Below, one piece after another: positions 1-10,707 of a DNA stretch of 64,000 nucleotides. The stretch covers positions 625,001-689,000 of the forward strand of contig CAUYUJ010018638.1 of NCBI GenBank assembly GCA_963575745.1, in the 5' to 3' direction. The notes below the pieces were generated by a model. That model had not been told where the DNA came from and did not search any database. It saw only the letters and a program-made list of their open reading frames with translations. The DNA comes from Prorocentrum cordatum. Its lineage: Eukaryota > Sar > Dinophyceae > Prorocentrales > Prorocentraceae. Numbering within the stretch: position 1 is the first letter of the stretch; the number at the start of each line of letters is the position of its first letter. Position numbers and translations under genes: made by a program.

Positions 1-175
1 GCGCCGCATCGCCGATGCATCGGCATCGGCGATGCATCGCCGACGTCGGCGGTGCATCGTCGACGCGGGCGGTGCATCGGCGGGCTCGGCATCGAGCCGC
101 ATCGGCGATGCATCGCCGATGCGACGCGGTCCTCCGACCCCATCCACTCCGACCCCATCTGGGAGGCCTAGAGTG
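1..175. repeat. Palindromic GCATCGGCGATGC repeat block, copy 1
   Basis: The block is a run of GCATCGCCGATGC and GCATCGGCGATGC words, which are reverse complements of each other, followed by a conserved tail (CTCCGACCCCATCTGGGAGG). The same head and tail recur near 10,415-10,515 and 25,255-25,425. It is a dispersed self-complementary repeat; I see no coding potential. Confidence 0.75.
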
Positions 176-189
176 TTTGGGTGCCCGAG

Positions 190-410
190 TTATCCGGGGT
201 AACTCGGGTCCGGGGTAACTCGGGTTTGGATTCCCGAAAAAGGAACCCGAGTTAGCCCTGACCCGAGTTACCCCTGATGATTCGGGGCTCTGGACGCCCG
301 AAATATCCGGGGTAACTCGGGTCCGGGGTAAGTCGGGTTCGGACTCCCGAGAAAGGAACCCGAGTTAGCCCTGACCCCAGTTACCCCTGATGATTCGGGA
401 CTCTGAGACC
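190..410. repeat. Two-copy tandem repeat, period about 113 bp
   Basis: The words CCGGGGTAACTCGGGT and AACCCGAGTTAGCCCTGAC occur twice, about 113 bp apart. Each unit is itself an imperfect palindrome (GGTAACTCGGGT against ACCCGAGTTACC). Non-coding. Confidence 0.75.
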
Positions 411-594
411 CCATCTGGGAGGCCCAGAGTATTGCCATCTCTTGAGGGCGCATCTTTGGCTGCATGCTGGCCGTCCGATGGGCCGCATGCTGGCGGAGGC
501 GGCCTCGTCTGGCTTCCCCCGCCTTTCGCCGGCCTCCCGCCGAGAAGAAGAGGCAGCTCCTTCGAAACGCCATTGCTCCTTCGAAACGAGGAGG

Positions 595-735
595 GAGGAG
601 AGAGGAGGAGGAGGAGGAGGGGGGGGAGGAGGAGGAGGAGGAGGAGGGAGGAGGAGGAAGGAGGAGGAGGAGGAGGAGGAGGGAGGAGGAGGACAGGAGG
701 AGGAGGAGGACAGGGAGGAGGAGCAGGAGGAGGAG
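595..735. repeat. (GGA)n/(TCC)n microsatellite
   Basis: An almost pure purine run of GGA triplets. Every long reading frame across it is an artefact giving poly-Glu, poly-Gly or poly-Arg on one strand and poly-Ser, poly-Pro or poly-Leu on the other. Positions 410-595 and 735-836 show nothing recognisable. Confidence 0.9.
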
Positions 736-835
736 ATGGCAGCTCCTCCGAAGCTCGAGGACGAGGCCCCTCCTGGAACAACGCCTCGAGTGGCACGCGC
801 GCAGCACCTGCCCACCACGCGCAGCACCTGCCCAC

Positions 836-1121
836 CGATGACAATCTCAGGGCTCCGCCCTCAAAAAATGAGGGAATCCCTGAGACTGGCATCGTGAGGA
901 GGCGATGCCTGACTACCTACCAGACCACCCCAACCCAACCCGAAGACCCGAATTTCGGGTTGGGGGGGTACGGGTTCCATACGTGTTTTCTCGATGCTCC
1001 CCGACCCCCCCCCCCAACTGGAAATGGAGGTCAAATTGAGGCCTTCGGGTTGGGTTGGGGTGGTTTGGTGAGTGGTGAATGCCCAGCATAGGGATAGGGA
1101 TAGGTTCCAGGCTGGTAGAGC
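836..1121. mobile_element. Inverted-repeat element (CCAGCCTGGAACA family), copy 1, interrupted
   Basis: The outer sequence at 836-912 and 1,078-1,121 matches the element at 46,097-46,262. Shared words are TGAGGGAATCCCT, GAGGCGATGCC and the end GGGATAGGGATAGGTTCC. The left terminal repeat is not visible here. The element is split by a separate element at 911-1,077. Confidence 0.6.
911..1077. mobile_element. Nested MITE, ~165 bp, ends ACCACCCCAACCCAACCCGA
   Basis: The left end reads ACCACCCCAACCCAACCCGA. The right end reads its reverse complement (TCGGGTTGGGTTGGGGTGGT), with extended pairing on both sides. It lies inside the element at 836-1,121 and the host sequence resumes on both sides, so this is a nested insertion. 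No coding capacity. Confidence 0.7.
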
Positions 1122-1588
1122 TCTGTGTGCAGGGCGGGCTCCCGGCATCGGCGGGCAGGCGCCGAGACAGCGGCAGCGCCACGCTGGTCCCCGGACCCCT
1201 CCCCCGGGCTCCAAGCGCACTCCGACTTCCCAGGCTGCGGCCAGCCGTGGCGACGAGGGGGGCCCCGAGGGCCGTCTGAGCGCAAGATGACTCCTCAGTA
1301 CCCCCCCCGAATGGGAAACCGATGAGTTCTGCCGCGGGTTATGGACGGAGTGTGACTCCAACAGTGCTCGGAAAACAATTATTCCCCAGCGGCGACCACC
1401 GCTGATTATCGTGGGGACGATGAGAATCCCTGATGGTGATGAGGATGATGAGGAGAAGGGCAAGGGGGGAGGGACGAGTGTAATTGCAAGCCGAGAGCTT
1501 AGCGGGGTGGGGGTCCCCCGCGTCATTCAAAACCTCTTAAGCTTACCGCTGTCTCCACTCACGCCCTCTGACAAGAAAGCGTTTTTCA
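1122..1588. other. Non-coding spacer
   Basis: GC-rich single-copy-looking sequence. Frames on both strands are short and compositionally biased. No motif, RNA or promoter was recognised. Confidence 0.5.
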
Positions 1589-1790
1589 ATGTTTCGCGAT
1601 AGCGGACGTTACTGGCCCCAGCCGCTCCCCTCCCCCAACCCCCAGGTAACTTCGCGATTCGTGCTGACCTCCGAATTGGCTTCGGTTTGTCCTAGACATT
1701 CCCAGACGGAGCCGGCGCGAAACGTGACGTTACTGGCCCCCCGCCCCCCTCCCCCACCCCCCTTGCGGTAACGCCCGCTATCGCCTGGCA
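1589..1790. repeat. Foldback repeat with internal direct duplication
   Basis: GACGTTACTGGCCCC followed by a C-rich run appears twice in direct orientation. The outer ends CGCGATAGCGG and CCCGCTATCGCC are inverted. This resembles a small foldback element that is partly duplicated; no second copy was found in the window. Confidence 0.5.
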
Positions 1791-1799
1791 ATAAACAAA

Positions 1800-2965
1800 C
1801 ACTCTCCAGAGAAGGAATAACGAGGCAGAAAGTACACAGGATAGGCTGGCCAGATGGATCAAGAGAAAAAGAATCCCGATGCCTCCGGCGCGTCTGCGAA
1901 CCGGATGGCCCACGCCTGGGTGCGGCTGCTGCTCTTCCTCCTCCTCCTCCTCCTCCTCCTCCCCTCCTCCGTCGCCTCAGTCTCCCCCCCCCTCTCTCCT
2001 CCCCCCTCATCCTCCCGCTGGCTGAACCTTGGCACAAGCACACACGAAGAAGCAGCATGGCAGGGAGCAGATACAGCATCTGGTGATGGGATGCAGCAAG
2101 ACAGACTGGAACTATGCACGATGTGCGCCTTTGGGATACACACGTCCGACCCGAACATGCAGCACAAGCGAATTTGAACAGATCCTTGCCCGACCAGTGT
2201 GGCCAGAAAGCGACCGCCGCCCAGCTTCTGCTGTACGGTTGCTGGGAGCGCACGCCGCCCCTGCGGGGCAGACGCACACACACACACACACAATATTTAG
2301 CTTTATTGGGCGATGCCGATCTGATGCCTGATGCAGGGACGTCCGCCACGGGCACTGGCCGTGACCGCCTCCAACGCCAGGCCGCATCCGACGGAGGCAC
2401 CGGGCGCGGGCTCTGGCGCGAGGACTCAAGACTTGATGGCATCGGGCGGTCAGGACAGTCTGGGCCTTTCAAACTCCTCCTTCTCCTCCTCCTGCTCCTC
2501 CTCCTCATTCCTCCTGTTCCTAATACTGCTGGCCGCGTTCGTTCCTGTAACCCCGCGACGAGCATTGCTAGACGCACGCGTTTGCCAACGCGACAAGTGG
2601 TGCATGGCTAGATCGCCCGTCCAGTCGTTTCAAAAACTGTTGAATCCAATATTGGTGCGAGTTAGAGCCGGCTGGGACGGACTGGTAAGCGGGCTGCGTG
2701 CTCACGCCGATGCAAGGAAGAAACAGCAGAGCGTACTGTTGAATTAGAGCCCAGCGGGCAGCTGGTAAGCGACTTTGCCGCTTCCCCATCTCCTCCTCCT
2801 CTTCCTCCTGCTCCTCCTCCTCCTCCTTTGTTTCATCACGTTACCCCCACGTCGGTCCATGAGCGTCGCGTCTGCTCCTCCTCCTCTTCATCCTCCTCAT
2901 CCTCGTCCTCTTCTTATTATTAGTGTGAGTAGTGTTATGTCTTCCTCTTAGCACTATTATTCGCA
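1800..2965. other. Non-coding spacer with one dispersed-repeat copy
   Basis: Contains short CTC runs, a (CA)n tract near 2,276 and a dispersed segment at about 2,110-2,335. That segment matches 20,225-20,440 (shared words TGTGGCCAGAAAGCG, CGTCCGACCC and GGCGATGCCGAT-like text). No credible ORF. Confidence 0.5.
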
Positions 2966-3098
2966 GTATGATTGTTATTATTAGTATTCTTATTCTTATT
3001 CTTATTATTATTATTAGTAGTAGTAGTAGTAGTAGTAATAGTAGTAGTAGTAGTAGTAGTAGTAGTCGTAGTAGTAGTAGTACTAGTAGTAGTAGTAC

Positions 3099-3163
<65 letters not shown>

Positions 3164-3225
3164 CTAGTACTAGTAGTAGTAGTAGTAGTAGTAGTAGTAT
3201 TATTATTCTTAGTATTATTATGATT
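2966..3225. repeat. (TAG)n/(AGT)n microsatellite
   Basis: About 70 near-perfect AGT triplets with a few ACT interruptions. Flanks from 3,225 to about 3,650 look like a decayed version (CGTAGTATCATGAT-type text). Poly-Ser, poly-Val and poly-Thr frames here are artefacts. Confidence 0.9.
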
Positions 3226-3659
3226 AATAATAAGAGTCGGATTGCTGCTGATTCTTATCATTCGTATTAGTATTACTATCATGTTGTTATGTGTGTTAGC
3301 AGTCGTATTCGTATCATTTTGCATGATTCGTATGATCCGTATTCTTAGTAGTATGCTTATTATTCGTAGTAACATGATGGTTCGTCGTTGTATCATTACG
3401 TGATAGTGGTTACTATGATGATTAGCATTCGTAGTATCATGATGAGTCGTGTTATGGTCCGTCTTCTGATGAACAATATTCGTCGTCTTCTTCGTAGTAT
3501 CAGTTTATTTCGTACCATTCGGATTATCATGCTTCGTCTGCTTCATACTCTCATGCTTAGTACTCGTCGTCTGCTCGTTCGTCATAGATTTAGTTTTCGT
3601 CCTCATAATTTTCGTATTCGCATTAATTCGTCATTACTATTGTTGTTAGGCTTCTGACT

Positions 3660-4590
3660 ATTATTAGTACCCTCCCCCTCCTCCTTCTCCTCCTCTTCCT
3701 GATTCCCATCATATTCCTCCTGCTTGACCTCCTCATTGATATCGTCCTCTGCCTCCTGATGACCACTCTTCGGCAGTGCACCTCCCTCTTCGCATCGCCA
3801 CGAGCCACGCGGCCAGCGAGGGGAGCGGAGCCTGGACCCGCCCTGGGGCTTCTCCGAGCCAGCTCACTCCAAGGCGCCTCCCCGCGGCCCCATGCAGGGG
3901 CCCAGGAGGAGCCCCGGGAGGCCGACGATGACGACGATCCGCATCGCTGAACTCCTCCCTATCCCCATCTGTCGTGGCCTGGGCCCCTCTGGCCGATCTG
4001 CTCCCCCTAGACGGGGACGTACGCTGTTCCCCTCGGGCTTCGAGGGGCACACATGCCCGAGTGGGGTGGTGGGATGGCGGGGATCGGGATGGGGATGAAA
4101 ATCAGGGATCGGTGCAGCAACGATACTCAAAAAAAGGCCCAGAATCCCTTCTCCCCCAGATCCCCCCCCCGGGACTCCTCTGTCGCGCAGCGGGAGGCAG
4201 GCCAGAAGATAACGAGACCTGAGTCTGCCTCGGGACGCCGAGACGCGCGGGCCTGGACCCCGGAGGGCCCTCCCCCGGGATCGGCCTCTCCGGGTGAACC
4301 GAAAGGTGCCCAGACCGCTGCTCCCTGGACCTCTCCCGGGGAGCGTTCCGACCAGGATTGCGAGGCGGATCCACAGAGGGGAAGACGAGGGGAGGGCGGC
4401 GGATGGGGCACCTGTCCTCCTCGGAATCCTGCTCCTCGTGACGCAGGGGCACGCGGGCCCTGGACCCCCGGCGGGGCCTCTCTTCCCCCGCTCGCCGTCG
4501 CTCGGACGTCCACTGCCCGTGCACGTTTCGGCTTCGTGCGCGCAGTCTTGTGCGCAAGACGGCCCCACAAAAAAGCTCCCCGATGTTCGA
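3660..4590. other. GC-rich non-coding spacer
   Basis: The long overlapping frames on both strands are Arg/Pro/Gly-rich and show no domain. The segment at 4,495-4,545 matches the left end of the CGCTCGGACG element family found at 16,870 and 26,680. I see no gene. Confidence 0.45.
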
Positions 4591-4594
4591 CGCC

Positions 4595-4790
4595 CGAAAT
4601 GGGTACGGAAAACATTGGTACAATGCCCAACATCAAATGTTGCCCCAAACCAACGGCGGCCGCTGTTGGGCAGGCGGCCTTCTGTCTCCAATGGACACAG
4701 GCCGCGACGGCGCGGACAGCGAGTCCGGTTCAAAATGAACAGGAACTGCTGTTGGGCATCATTGTACCCATTCTTTCAGTACCCATTTCG
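4595..4790. mobile_element. MITE family GAAATGGGTACGG, copy 1 (~196 bp)
   Basis: The left end CGAAATGGGTACGGAA and the right end TTCAGTACCCATTTCG are inverted repeats extending about 35-40 bp through CCCAACA. The core holds GTTGGGCAGGCGGCC and GGACACAGGCCGC. Sister copies are at 21,571-21,762 and 22,786-22,971, with a diverged one at about 25,865-26,030. Non-autonomous, no ORF. Confidence 0.85.
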
Positions 4791-4811
4791 CGCGTGAAGG
4801 CCGATGTGGGA

Positions 4812-5003
4812 AGCCTGGAAATTGGCACCAACACCAGCACATGGCGTTCGCCTCCGCATGGGGAAGATGACCTTAGATTTCGGTGTTGGTGGTAGTATTT
4901 CGTTCACCTCGAAGCCAGGATATTACCACCAGCACCGAGATCGGGATCGCCCTCCCTCGGTGGAGGCACACCGCCGATCTTGGTGTTGGTGTCAACCTCT
5001 AAG
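4812..5003. repeat. Foldback element, TTGGCACCAACACCAG ends
   Basis: ATTGGCACCAACACCAG at the left pairs with TTGGTGTTGGTGTCAA at the right. Inside, TCGGTGTTGGTGGTAGTAT pairs with ATTACCACCAGCACCGA. Two nested inverted pairs therefore surround a short loop. No second copy was seen. Confidence 0.6.
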
Positions 5004-5004
5004 C

Positions 5005-5335
5005 CTGCGGCGATGGTCCTCGCCGAGGGGAGACGCACAAGCCGAGAGGTCGCCCTCGGGCAGCCGCAGCCCCGCGGCCCGACAGGACCGGGGCCCCCGG
5101 AGCGGGGGGTAGCCCCCGCGAGGGGGCGGCGGCGCGACAAACGCGGGGCTCCGCCGCGGCCCTCGGCGGACGGACCCCCCCGCGCGGCGGGAGGCCGGGA
5201 GGGAGGCCCGCCCCACGCGGGGGCGCGCGAGGGGGTCGGGGGGGGGGGGAGCGGGGGAGGCGCGGAGCTTGCGCCGCGGGGGGGGGGGGGCCTGGGCAAG
5301 GCGGGCCCGGGGGGGAGCCTGGAGGGGGCGGGGAG
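5005..5335. other. Very GC-rich spacer
   Basis: Mostly runs of G and C (for example the G-run at 5,230-5,295). The Pro/Arg/Gly frames have no support as genes. Confidence 0.5.
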
Positions 5336-5336
5336 G

Positions 5337-5475
5337 AAAGACTGGTCTACTCTGTAAGAACGGTTTTTTGAAGGCAGATCTGCCTTCAAAAAACCGTTTC
5401 TTACAGAGTAGACAATTTTTTTGAAGGCAGATCTGCCTTCAAAAAACCGTTCTTACAGAGTAGACCAGTCTTTCC
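5337..5475. repeat. Near-perfect nested palindrome, 139 bp
   Basis: The block AAGGCAGATCTGCCTT, a perfect palindrome centred on AGATCT, occurs twice. The outer arms GACTGGTCTACTCTGTAAGA and TCTTACAGAGTAGACCAGTC are exact reverse complements. The whole can fold as one long hairpin or as two smaller ones. Identity between the arms is very high, so the structure is young or maintained. Confidence 0.9.
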
Positions 5476-5498
5476 TCCTTGCAGGTAGGGGGGGGGAG

Positions 5499-5700
5499 TC
5501 GGGAGCGGCCAAAGGGGGGTGTCCCAAGAGGGGGGGGTGCACATCATGACCGGCGGCACGTGCGCGGCCCATGGGGGGGGGGGGGGCAGGGACGCATTGA
5601 GATAGGAAGAGGCACCATGACATCTGAGGAGAGATCTCATGGCCCCCGCCATGAGATCCAACCCCCCCCTAGTCGTCACCCCCCTCTTTGCCGCTCCCGA
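5499..5700. mobile_element. MITE family TCGGGAGCGGCCAA, copy 1 (~202 bp)
   Basis: The left end TCGGGAGCGGCCAAAGGGGG and the right end CCCCCTCTTTGCCGCTCCCGA are inverted. The core holds ATGACCGGCGGCACGTGCGC and a hairpin around CATGACATCTGAGG. A sister copy is at 24,080-24,273. Confidence 0.85.
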
Positions 5701-7315
5701 AGAAGAGGGGGGGGGGTCACCCGTGCGACCGGAGAAAAAATATCTGACTCGGGTGAGTTGGTTGGCCCGAGGGCGCGGCGCTTCACGGCACAGCGCACCG
5801 ACAGCTGAAGCCGACGCCAAGGCTGAAGTGCACAGAACAACGGAAAGGGCCCACCCCTGCAGGTGTGGTTGAAAGCACATCGTCGAGCCGTGCTGCAGCC
5901 TCCCCTGAGCACAGACCCCCCCCCAGAGCATCAGCTAGAAAAGTCAGGTTTGCACGGGTGGGGAGGGGCTGTCGACATCCGCAGCCACGGACCTCCTCAC
6001 AAGGGGGCAGATCGTCTCGAGATCGGTGGGTACCCCGACCCACTGGTATACCCAGGGTAAAGACCTTTGCCCAATCTCGTCCAACCTGCACTTCGAGCAG
6101 ACGGCCTGCCCAAACATTGCTTCGCAAGCCGCCTCATCTGACCTCCAGTCGTGTGCGCGGCATAGACCTGGCAGACACAAGCGAAACTTTTGTCACTGAA
6201 GTCTACCACGAGGCAACACAGTCGGGGTTGATCGGAGAGGACACTCGAGAGAACACGGGACCCATCGGAGGGCCACGTTGCCACAGGAGTGCAGAAAGCA
6301 TGGGTCGCGAGACACGGGATACGAAGGTAAACTGGATGGTTGGGTCGACCTACCAATCGGGCTGGACTGTAAGACCCTGCAGGTGAGCGTCGCGCAGCGC
6401 ACACCTCGAAGAGGGAGGAGGTCAGGGTGCCCCCTCCGAAACGAGACAGACGAAGAGCCCCCCCCCCCCCCAGGATGAGGAGGAGGAGGATGAGGAGGTG
6501 GAGGAGAAGGAGGAAGAGGAGTGGGAGTGGGAGGAGTGGGAGGAAAGGGGTGAAGAACGGGGACCGAGAGGGGGGGGCCTCCACAACGCTCACTCCGCGA
6601 ACCCCACCCTGAGCTTTATCCCTCCTCATCCTGCCCTTCCTCTCACTCACACGACCCTCATCTCCAACCCTCATCCTGCCCCATCACCCCAACCCTCTCA
6701 TTCAACTCCTCCTCATGCCCCTCCGCCGCTTCTTTGTCCTTCGTCTCCTAAAGGGCAGTGCCGCCCTGATGCAAGTTTTGAGAGGGAGGGTCTGAGGTCT
6801 CGTCATTGCTCTCCTCGAGCGCCATATGACGAAACGCTAGATACCGATAGGGGGTATCAAAACACACATACACATATAGAGAGATAGAGACAGAGAGACA
6901 AGCGTGTGAGAGAGAGGGAGAAAGAACCAGGTATCGCCCACTCTTCTGCACCGCTGCACAGAAAAATATCAATTGGCATTCAATGGTAAGCAAAACAAGT
7001 AAGGGCTGCCGCCTTGCACTCGCGCACAAGTGCCACATCAAGTACTATAGCCGTTCACTTATGGACACTTTCGCATTAATCAACTACAGTGCACTAACCC
7101 ATGGCGCAAGAATGCGGGGGGCACCATGGCTTGGCTGGCGAACTCCTCCTCGTCTGGCGTGCCTAAATCCTGGCGCTGCTATGAATACATTGGCAAAATC
7201 CGTGTGCAATCGATGTCAGATCCATGGTGTGTTCCTTCTCTGCTGACCTGGGGGCCATGCCACATCAACCCATCCTGTCTCATGGTGGCCGCTAGCCTCC
7301 CAGATGCTGACTGAG

Positions 7316-7347
<32 letters not shown>

Positions 7348-8100
7348 CAACGTTCCTCGCTACAGGGCAAAAGAAGAGTAGCAACAACAAGTGAAACATC
7401 AGGGGAAATGATCAGACCGCTCTTGAGCAACGGCCCACGCATCGAAACCGGAGCGGACGAAAGAGGGGTGGGGGGGTACTAAAGGGCGGGACAACGAGTC
7501 GAAGACATGTTCCCCATGGCGCGCCCCTGAACTCAGCGTGTTCACGTTCAATGCTAAGGCCAGGGGCGGGGGGGGGGTGTGATCATTTCCCAAATTCGCC
7601 CTAGCGCCCAAGTGGTGCGGACATGTTTCTTTAAACCCTTCGAATAATAGGTACCAACGCGCTTCCAATTGATTTCGAGCTGGTTGACATGTGAGTCTGT
7701 GCGCGCTGATGTGGGCGCGTCATGTGCGCCGAGAGAGCAAAGTGACAACTTTGACCTACCCCTGCATAACTCAGACCCTTCGTGTCTCAGGCAAGCACAG
7801 GACGACGACAAATCGGGGCCAGAGGTTCAGAGTGGGTTCCAGTAGAGGAGTACAAAGCAGTGTTGAGCAGCGCGAGTAACTCGAATCTGACGCTGATGCT
7901 TTTCAAAGATCGGCATTGTCTGGAGGGTGAGGACAAACGCAGACCGCCTCGCTTCGAGCGTGACCGCGCCAGATGCGGGTGGCAAGACAGGAGATCCCCT
8001 GGCCGGAGCCCTCGTTGCGCGACGCGGCGGCGGCAGGCACGCGACATTGTGCTCCGGGTGCCACCGCAGGGGTCCTGACTACAGGGATGCCCGGAACGAG
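5701..8100. other. Non-coding spacer
   Basis: No gene recognised. It contains a (GGA)n patch at 6,475-6,545, a (GAGA)n patch near 6,880-6,920 and a (CA)n tract at 7,317-7,340. Otherwise it is unannotated single-copy-looking sequence with short incoherent frames on both strands. Confidence 0.45.
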
Positions 8101-8352
8101 ACGGAAGGGCCCTGGGACACACGAATACATACACACACAAATAAGAAGATTCCCTACATTTTCCTGTGTAATCTGGGCTTTTCTCTTGCCCCCCAATTCC
8201 CATATTTCCCCATATTTTCTTGGGGATCGACGACCATAGTTTCCTATATTTTCCCATATTTTCCTATATCTTCACATATGTTCCCATATGCTCCTATATG
8301 TTCCAATATATTCGTGGGGATCGACGATGAATTGTGTCTGGGTGTGTTTGTT
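8101..8352. mobile_element. Dispersed element with ATTCCCATATTTTCCCATAT core, copy 1
   Basis: It starts with CACACAAATAAGAAGATTCCC and ends with GATGAATTGTGTCTGGGTGTG. The core has an expanded tandem run of TTTCCTATATTTTCCCATAT-type units. Sister copies at about 10,016-10,176 and 15,648-15,822 share both ends. The ends are roughly inverted (CACACAAAT against ATTGTGTCTGTGTG), which suggests a MITE. Confidence 0.7.
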
Positions 8353-8523
8353 CCCCTCCCGCGAGGCGCCGGGGCGCACCGAACCTCGCGGGGCCGCACA
8401 CGGCCTCCGAAAGGTGGCGGAGAGCGTCGCCCCGCCATGGCAGGCGGCAGGCACCCCGCAGACCACGGAGGAGGCTCTCCGAGTGGCGACGGAGGGTCCC
8501 GATCGGAGGCCCCCCCGAGGAGC

Positions 8524-8920
8524 CACCTCCTCCTCCTCCTCCTCCTCCTCCTCCTCCTCCTCCTCCTCCTCCTCCTCCTCCTCCTCCTCCTCCTCCTCCT
8601 CCTCCCTCCTCCTCCTCCTCCTCCTCCTCCTCCTCCTCCTCGCTCCTCGCTCCTCCCCTCCTCCTCCTCCTCCTCCTCATCCCTCCACCTCCTCCTCGCT
8701 CCTCCTCCTCCTCCTCGCTCCTCCTCCTCCTCCTCCTCGCTCCTCGCTCCTCGCTCCTCGCTCCTCGCTCCTCGCTCCTCGCTCCTCGCTCCTCGCTCCT
8801 CGCTCCTCGCTTCTCCTCCTCTCCTCCTCCTCCTCCTCCTCCTCCTCCTACTCCTCCCCCTCCTCCTCCTCCTCCTCCTCCCTCCTCCTACTCCTCCTCC
8901 TCCTCCTCATCATCATCATC
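8524..8920. repeat. (CTC)n array with an embedded heptamer array
   Basis: A (TCC)n microsatellite of about 400 bp. At 8,735-8,815 it changes to about eleven tandem copies of the heptamer GCTCCTC. Frames through it are artefacts. Confidence 0.9.
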
Positions 8921-9125
8921 ATCAGCAGCATTCTGAACACCTGCATGCCTCCATGATGCCTGCCTTCTCGCCGCATCGCTTGCGATGGGCCTTCGAGTTG
9001 GCCTCAGGGTGGCTCCAGCTCGGCTGCACGTAAGAGTAGCCCTGGGCAAGCGTGACCTTTGGTGCGTGACTAAAAATGGGGGACGGAGGGTGGCCAAACA
9101 CAGGCCCGCAAGCCGCTTCTATTGG

Positions 9126-9277
9126 TAGGTCGGGCATGACCTCCTACAGTAGGATTGTGGACGAAACTAAGAAGTCAAAAAATGCTCGAGGATACAAAAA
9201 GTAGGCAAACAATCGTCCCCAGACCATATTTTTACTATTTTTGAATGTTCCTCCTGTGGAGGGATAGGCCCGATTTA
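9126..9277. mobile_element. MITE family TAGGTCGGGC, copy 1 (~152 bp)
   Basis: The left end TAGGTCGGGCATGACCTCCT pairs with the right end GAGGGATAGGCCCGATTTA. The interior is AT-rich, unlike its surroundings, and holds the conserved words ATCGTCCCCAGACCAT and TTTTTGAATGTTCCTCCTG. Four more copies lie in the window. TA at both ends fits a TA target-site duplication. Confidence 0.8.
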
Positions 9278-9689
9278 ATGTTACTGCTTCGCGTTCATCG
9301 ATCGGATGACTGTAAGTGCTGTCGATCAATACTGCTCAGGCGAACTCCGACACGGCCCCGGAGGCCTTCGAAGTCCAGGATGGCTCCGAGAAGGTCCCGA
9401 GGGCCTGGCTGAAGGCTCCATGAGATCTCCGAGAGGGCCTCGAAGACTCACAAACTGGCCTCCAAGAGCAGCGAGCACATGTAGCGAGGCGCCGAGCCAG
9501 GATTCCAGACGGATTAAGGCAGCAGGAGAAGGTGAGAAAGCACAATCACTCACAGAAAGCAGAAGGTAAAAGAGGGACCTCGCACTCCGTACGGCACGAT
9601 CTCCAAGAGAACAAGTGGCCATGACTGCTTCAAGAGGCCCCCAAGAGGCCCCTAGAGATCTCTGAGTTCACACAGGGCGAGGGCGGGGA

Positions 9690-9872
9690 ATGAGAGGGAG
9701 AAGGCCACCTCAGGAGGGCGGCGGGACTTCTCCGAAACCCCTACCGCCTTCTGAGAGGCTTCCCGTGTCTGCGGGTCAAGACTGAGAGAATGTCTCAGAA
9801 GGCCGGGGAACTTCCGAGCCTTCTGAGAAGGCCTTCTCCTCCTCACGTTCCCCCCTGGGCCCGCCGCCGACA
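9690..9872. mobile_element. MITE family GAGAAGGCCTTCTCAGAAGG, copy 1
   Basis: The right half CCTTCTGAGAAGGCCTTCTC matches the inverted ends of the copies at 16,225-16,405 and 28,740-28,945. The left half (GGGAGAAGGCC, GGCGGCGGGACTTCTC) is more diverged. Positions 9,280-9,690 contain nothing recognised. Confidence 0.6.
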
Positions 9873-10015
9873 AACACATCCGAGGTCCCGACTTGCTCCA
9901 CAAGGGGCCCCTCGGAAGTCCAAGCCGCTTCCCCGGGGCCGGTGTTTCTCCTCCTCGCGAATCGTCCTTCGGCGGTCCCCGGGCTCGGCGAGGGCTCCCG
10001 GAGGCCGAAGCCTGA

Positions 10016-10176
10016 AGGGGCCCCAGGGCACACAAATGCACACAAATAAAAAGATTCCCCATATGTTCCCATATGTTCTGGGTTTCTGTCTTCCCCCCCC
10101 ACTCCCCATATTTTCCCATATTTTCTGGGGAATCGAAGATTCATTGTGTCTGTGTGTTCCTTTTCCTCCTGAAAAC
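10016..10176. mobile_element. Dispersed element with ATTCCCATATTTTCCCATAT core, copy 2
   Basis: Matches 8,101-8,352 and 15,648-15,822 over the full length. Shared words are GGGGCCCCAGGGCACACAAA, TTCTGGGTTTCTGTCTTCCC and GAATCGAAGATTCATTGTGT. The core hairpin is the shortest here. Confidence 0.75.
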
Positions 10177-10224
10177 CGGGCGCAAAAGCCACACGCCGAG
10201 CTTTTGCTCGGCTGCACGCAGGAG

Positions 10225-10380
10225 CGGCTCCTGGGTACAGAGTGACCGCTGGTGCGCACCTTTTTGGGGGGCCGCGGGGGGGCCAAAGCACAAGCGCGCA
10301 GGACGCTGCGATCGCGTCGCGTTCGGCGTTCGGGGGACCCCGATGGGGCCGCACCAAAGGTCACTCTGGCGAAGGGGGAG
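10225..10380. repeat. Foldback repeat, AGAGTGACC...TGGTGCG ends
   Basis: CAGAGTGACCGCTGGTGCGC at the left pairs with GCACCAAAGGTCACTCTGGC at the right. A related piece is at about 9,010-9,065 (CTCGGCTGCACGTAAGAGTA, CGTGACCTTTGGTGCGTGAC). Confidence 0.55.
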
Positions 10381-10414
10381 GCCTCCTGGATGGCGTCCGA
10401 GCAGACGAGGTCGG

Positions 10415-10515
10415 AGGATCGCGCCGCATCGCCGACGCATCGCCGATGCATCGCCGATGCATCGGCGAGGCGGCGCAATCCTCTGACCCCGTCTGCTCCG
10501 ACCGCATCTAGGAGG
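10415..10515. repeat. Palindromic GCATCGGCGATGC repeat block, copy 2
   Basis: Has the head GCATCGCCGATGCATCGGCG and the tail CTGCTCCGACCGCATCTAGG, as in 1-175. It is followed by a short AAGAAG run at about 10,540-10,580. Confidence 0.7.
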
Positions 10516-10599
10516 CCTAGAGAAGGGTCACTCTCATGGAAGAAGAAGAAGAATAAGAAGAAGAAGAAGAAGAAGAAATATTGCCATAAGCATAAACTG

Positions 10600-10707
10600 T
10601 TGGCGCTCTGCGCGGGATTCTTGGATCCGCGCTGACCCCGCGCGCCAGAGGCGCCGCCGGGGGGCGCCCCGGCGCGGATCCAAGAGATCCGCGCGGCGCG
10701 CCAAGAG
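10600..10707. mobile_element. Foldback MITE family GCGCGGATCCAAGA, copy 1 (~108 bp)
   Basis: The left arm TGGCGCTCTGCGCGGGATTC and the right arm GATCCGCGCGGCGCGCCAAG are inverted over about 36 bp, meeting at TTGGATCCGCGC and GCGCGGATCCAAG. A full copy is at 19,855-19,993, with related arms at 11,408-11,640 and about 26,598-26,650. Confidence 0.75.

Noticed and set aside
8524-8920. Proline- or serine-rich structural protein
   Set aside because: Pure (CTC)n with a heptamer sub-array. The six-frame translations are all homopolymeric.
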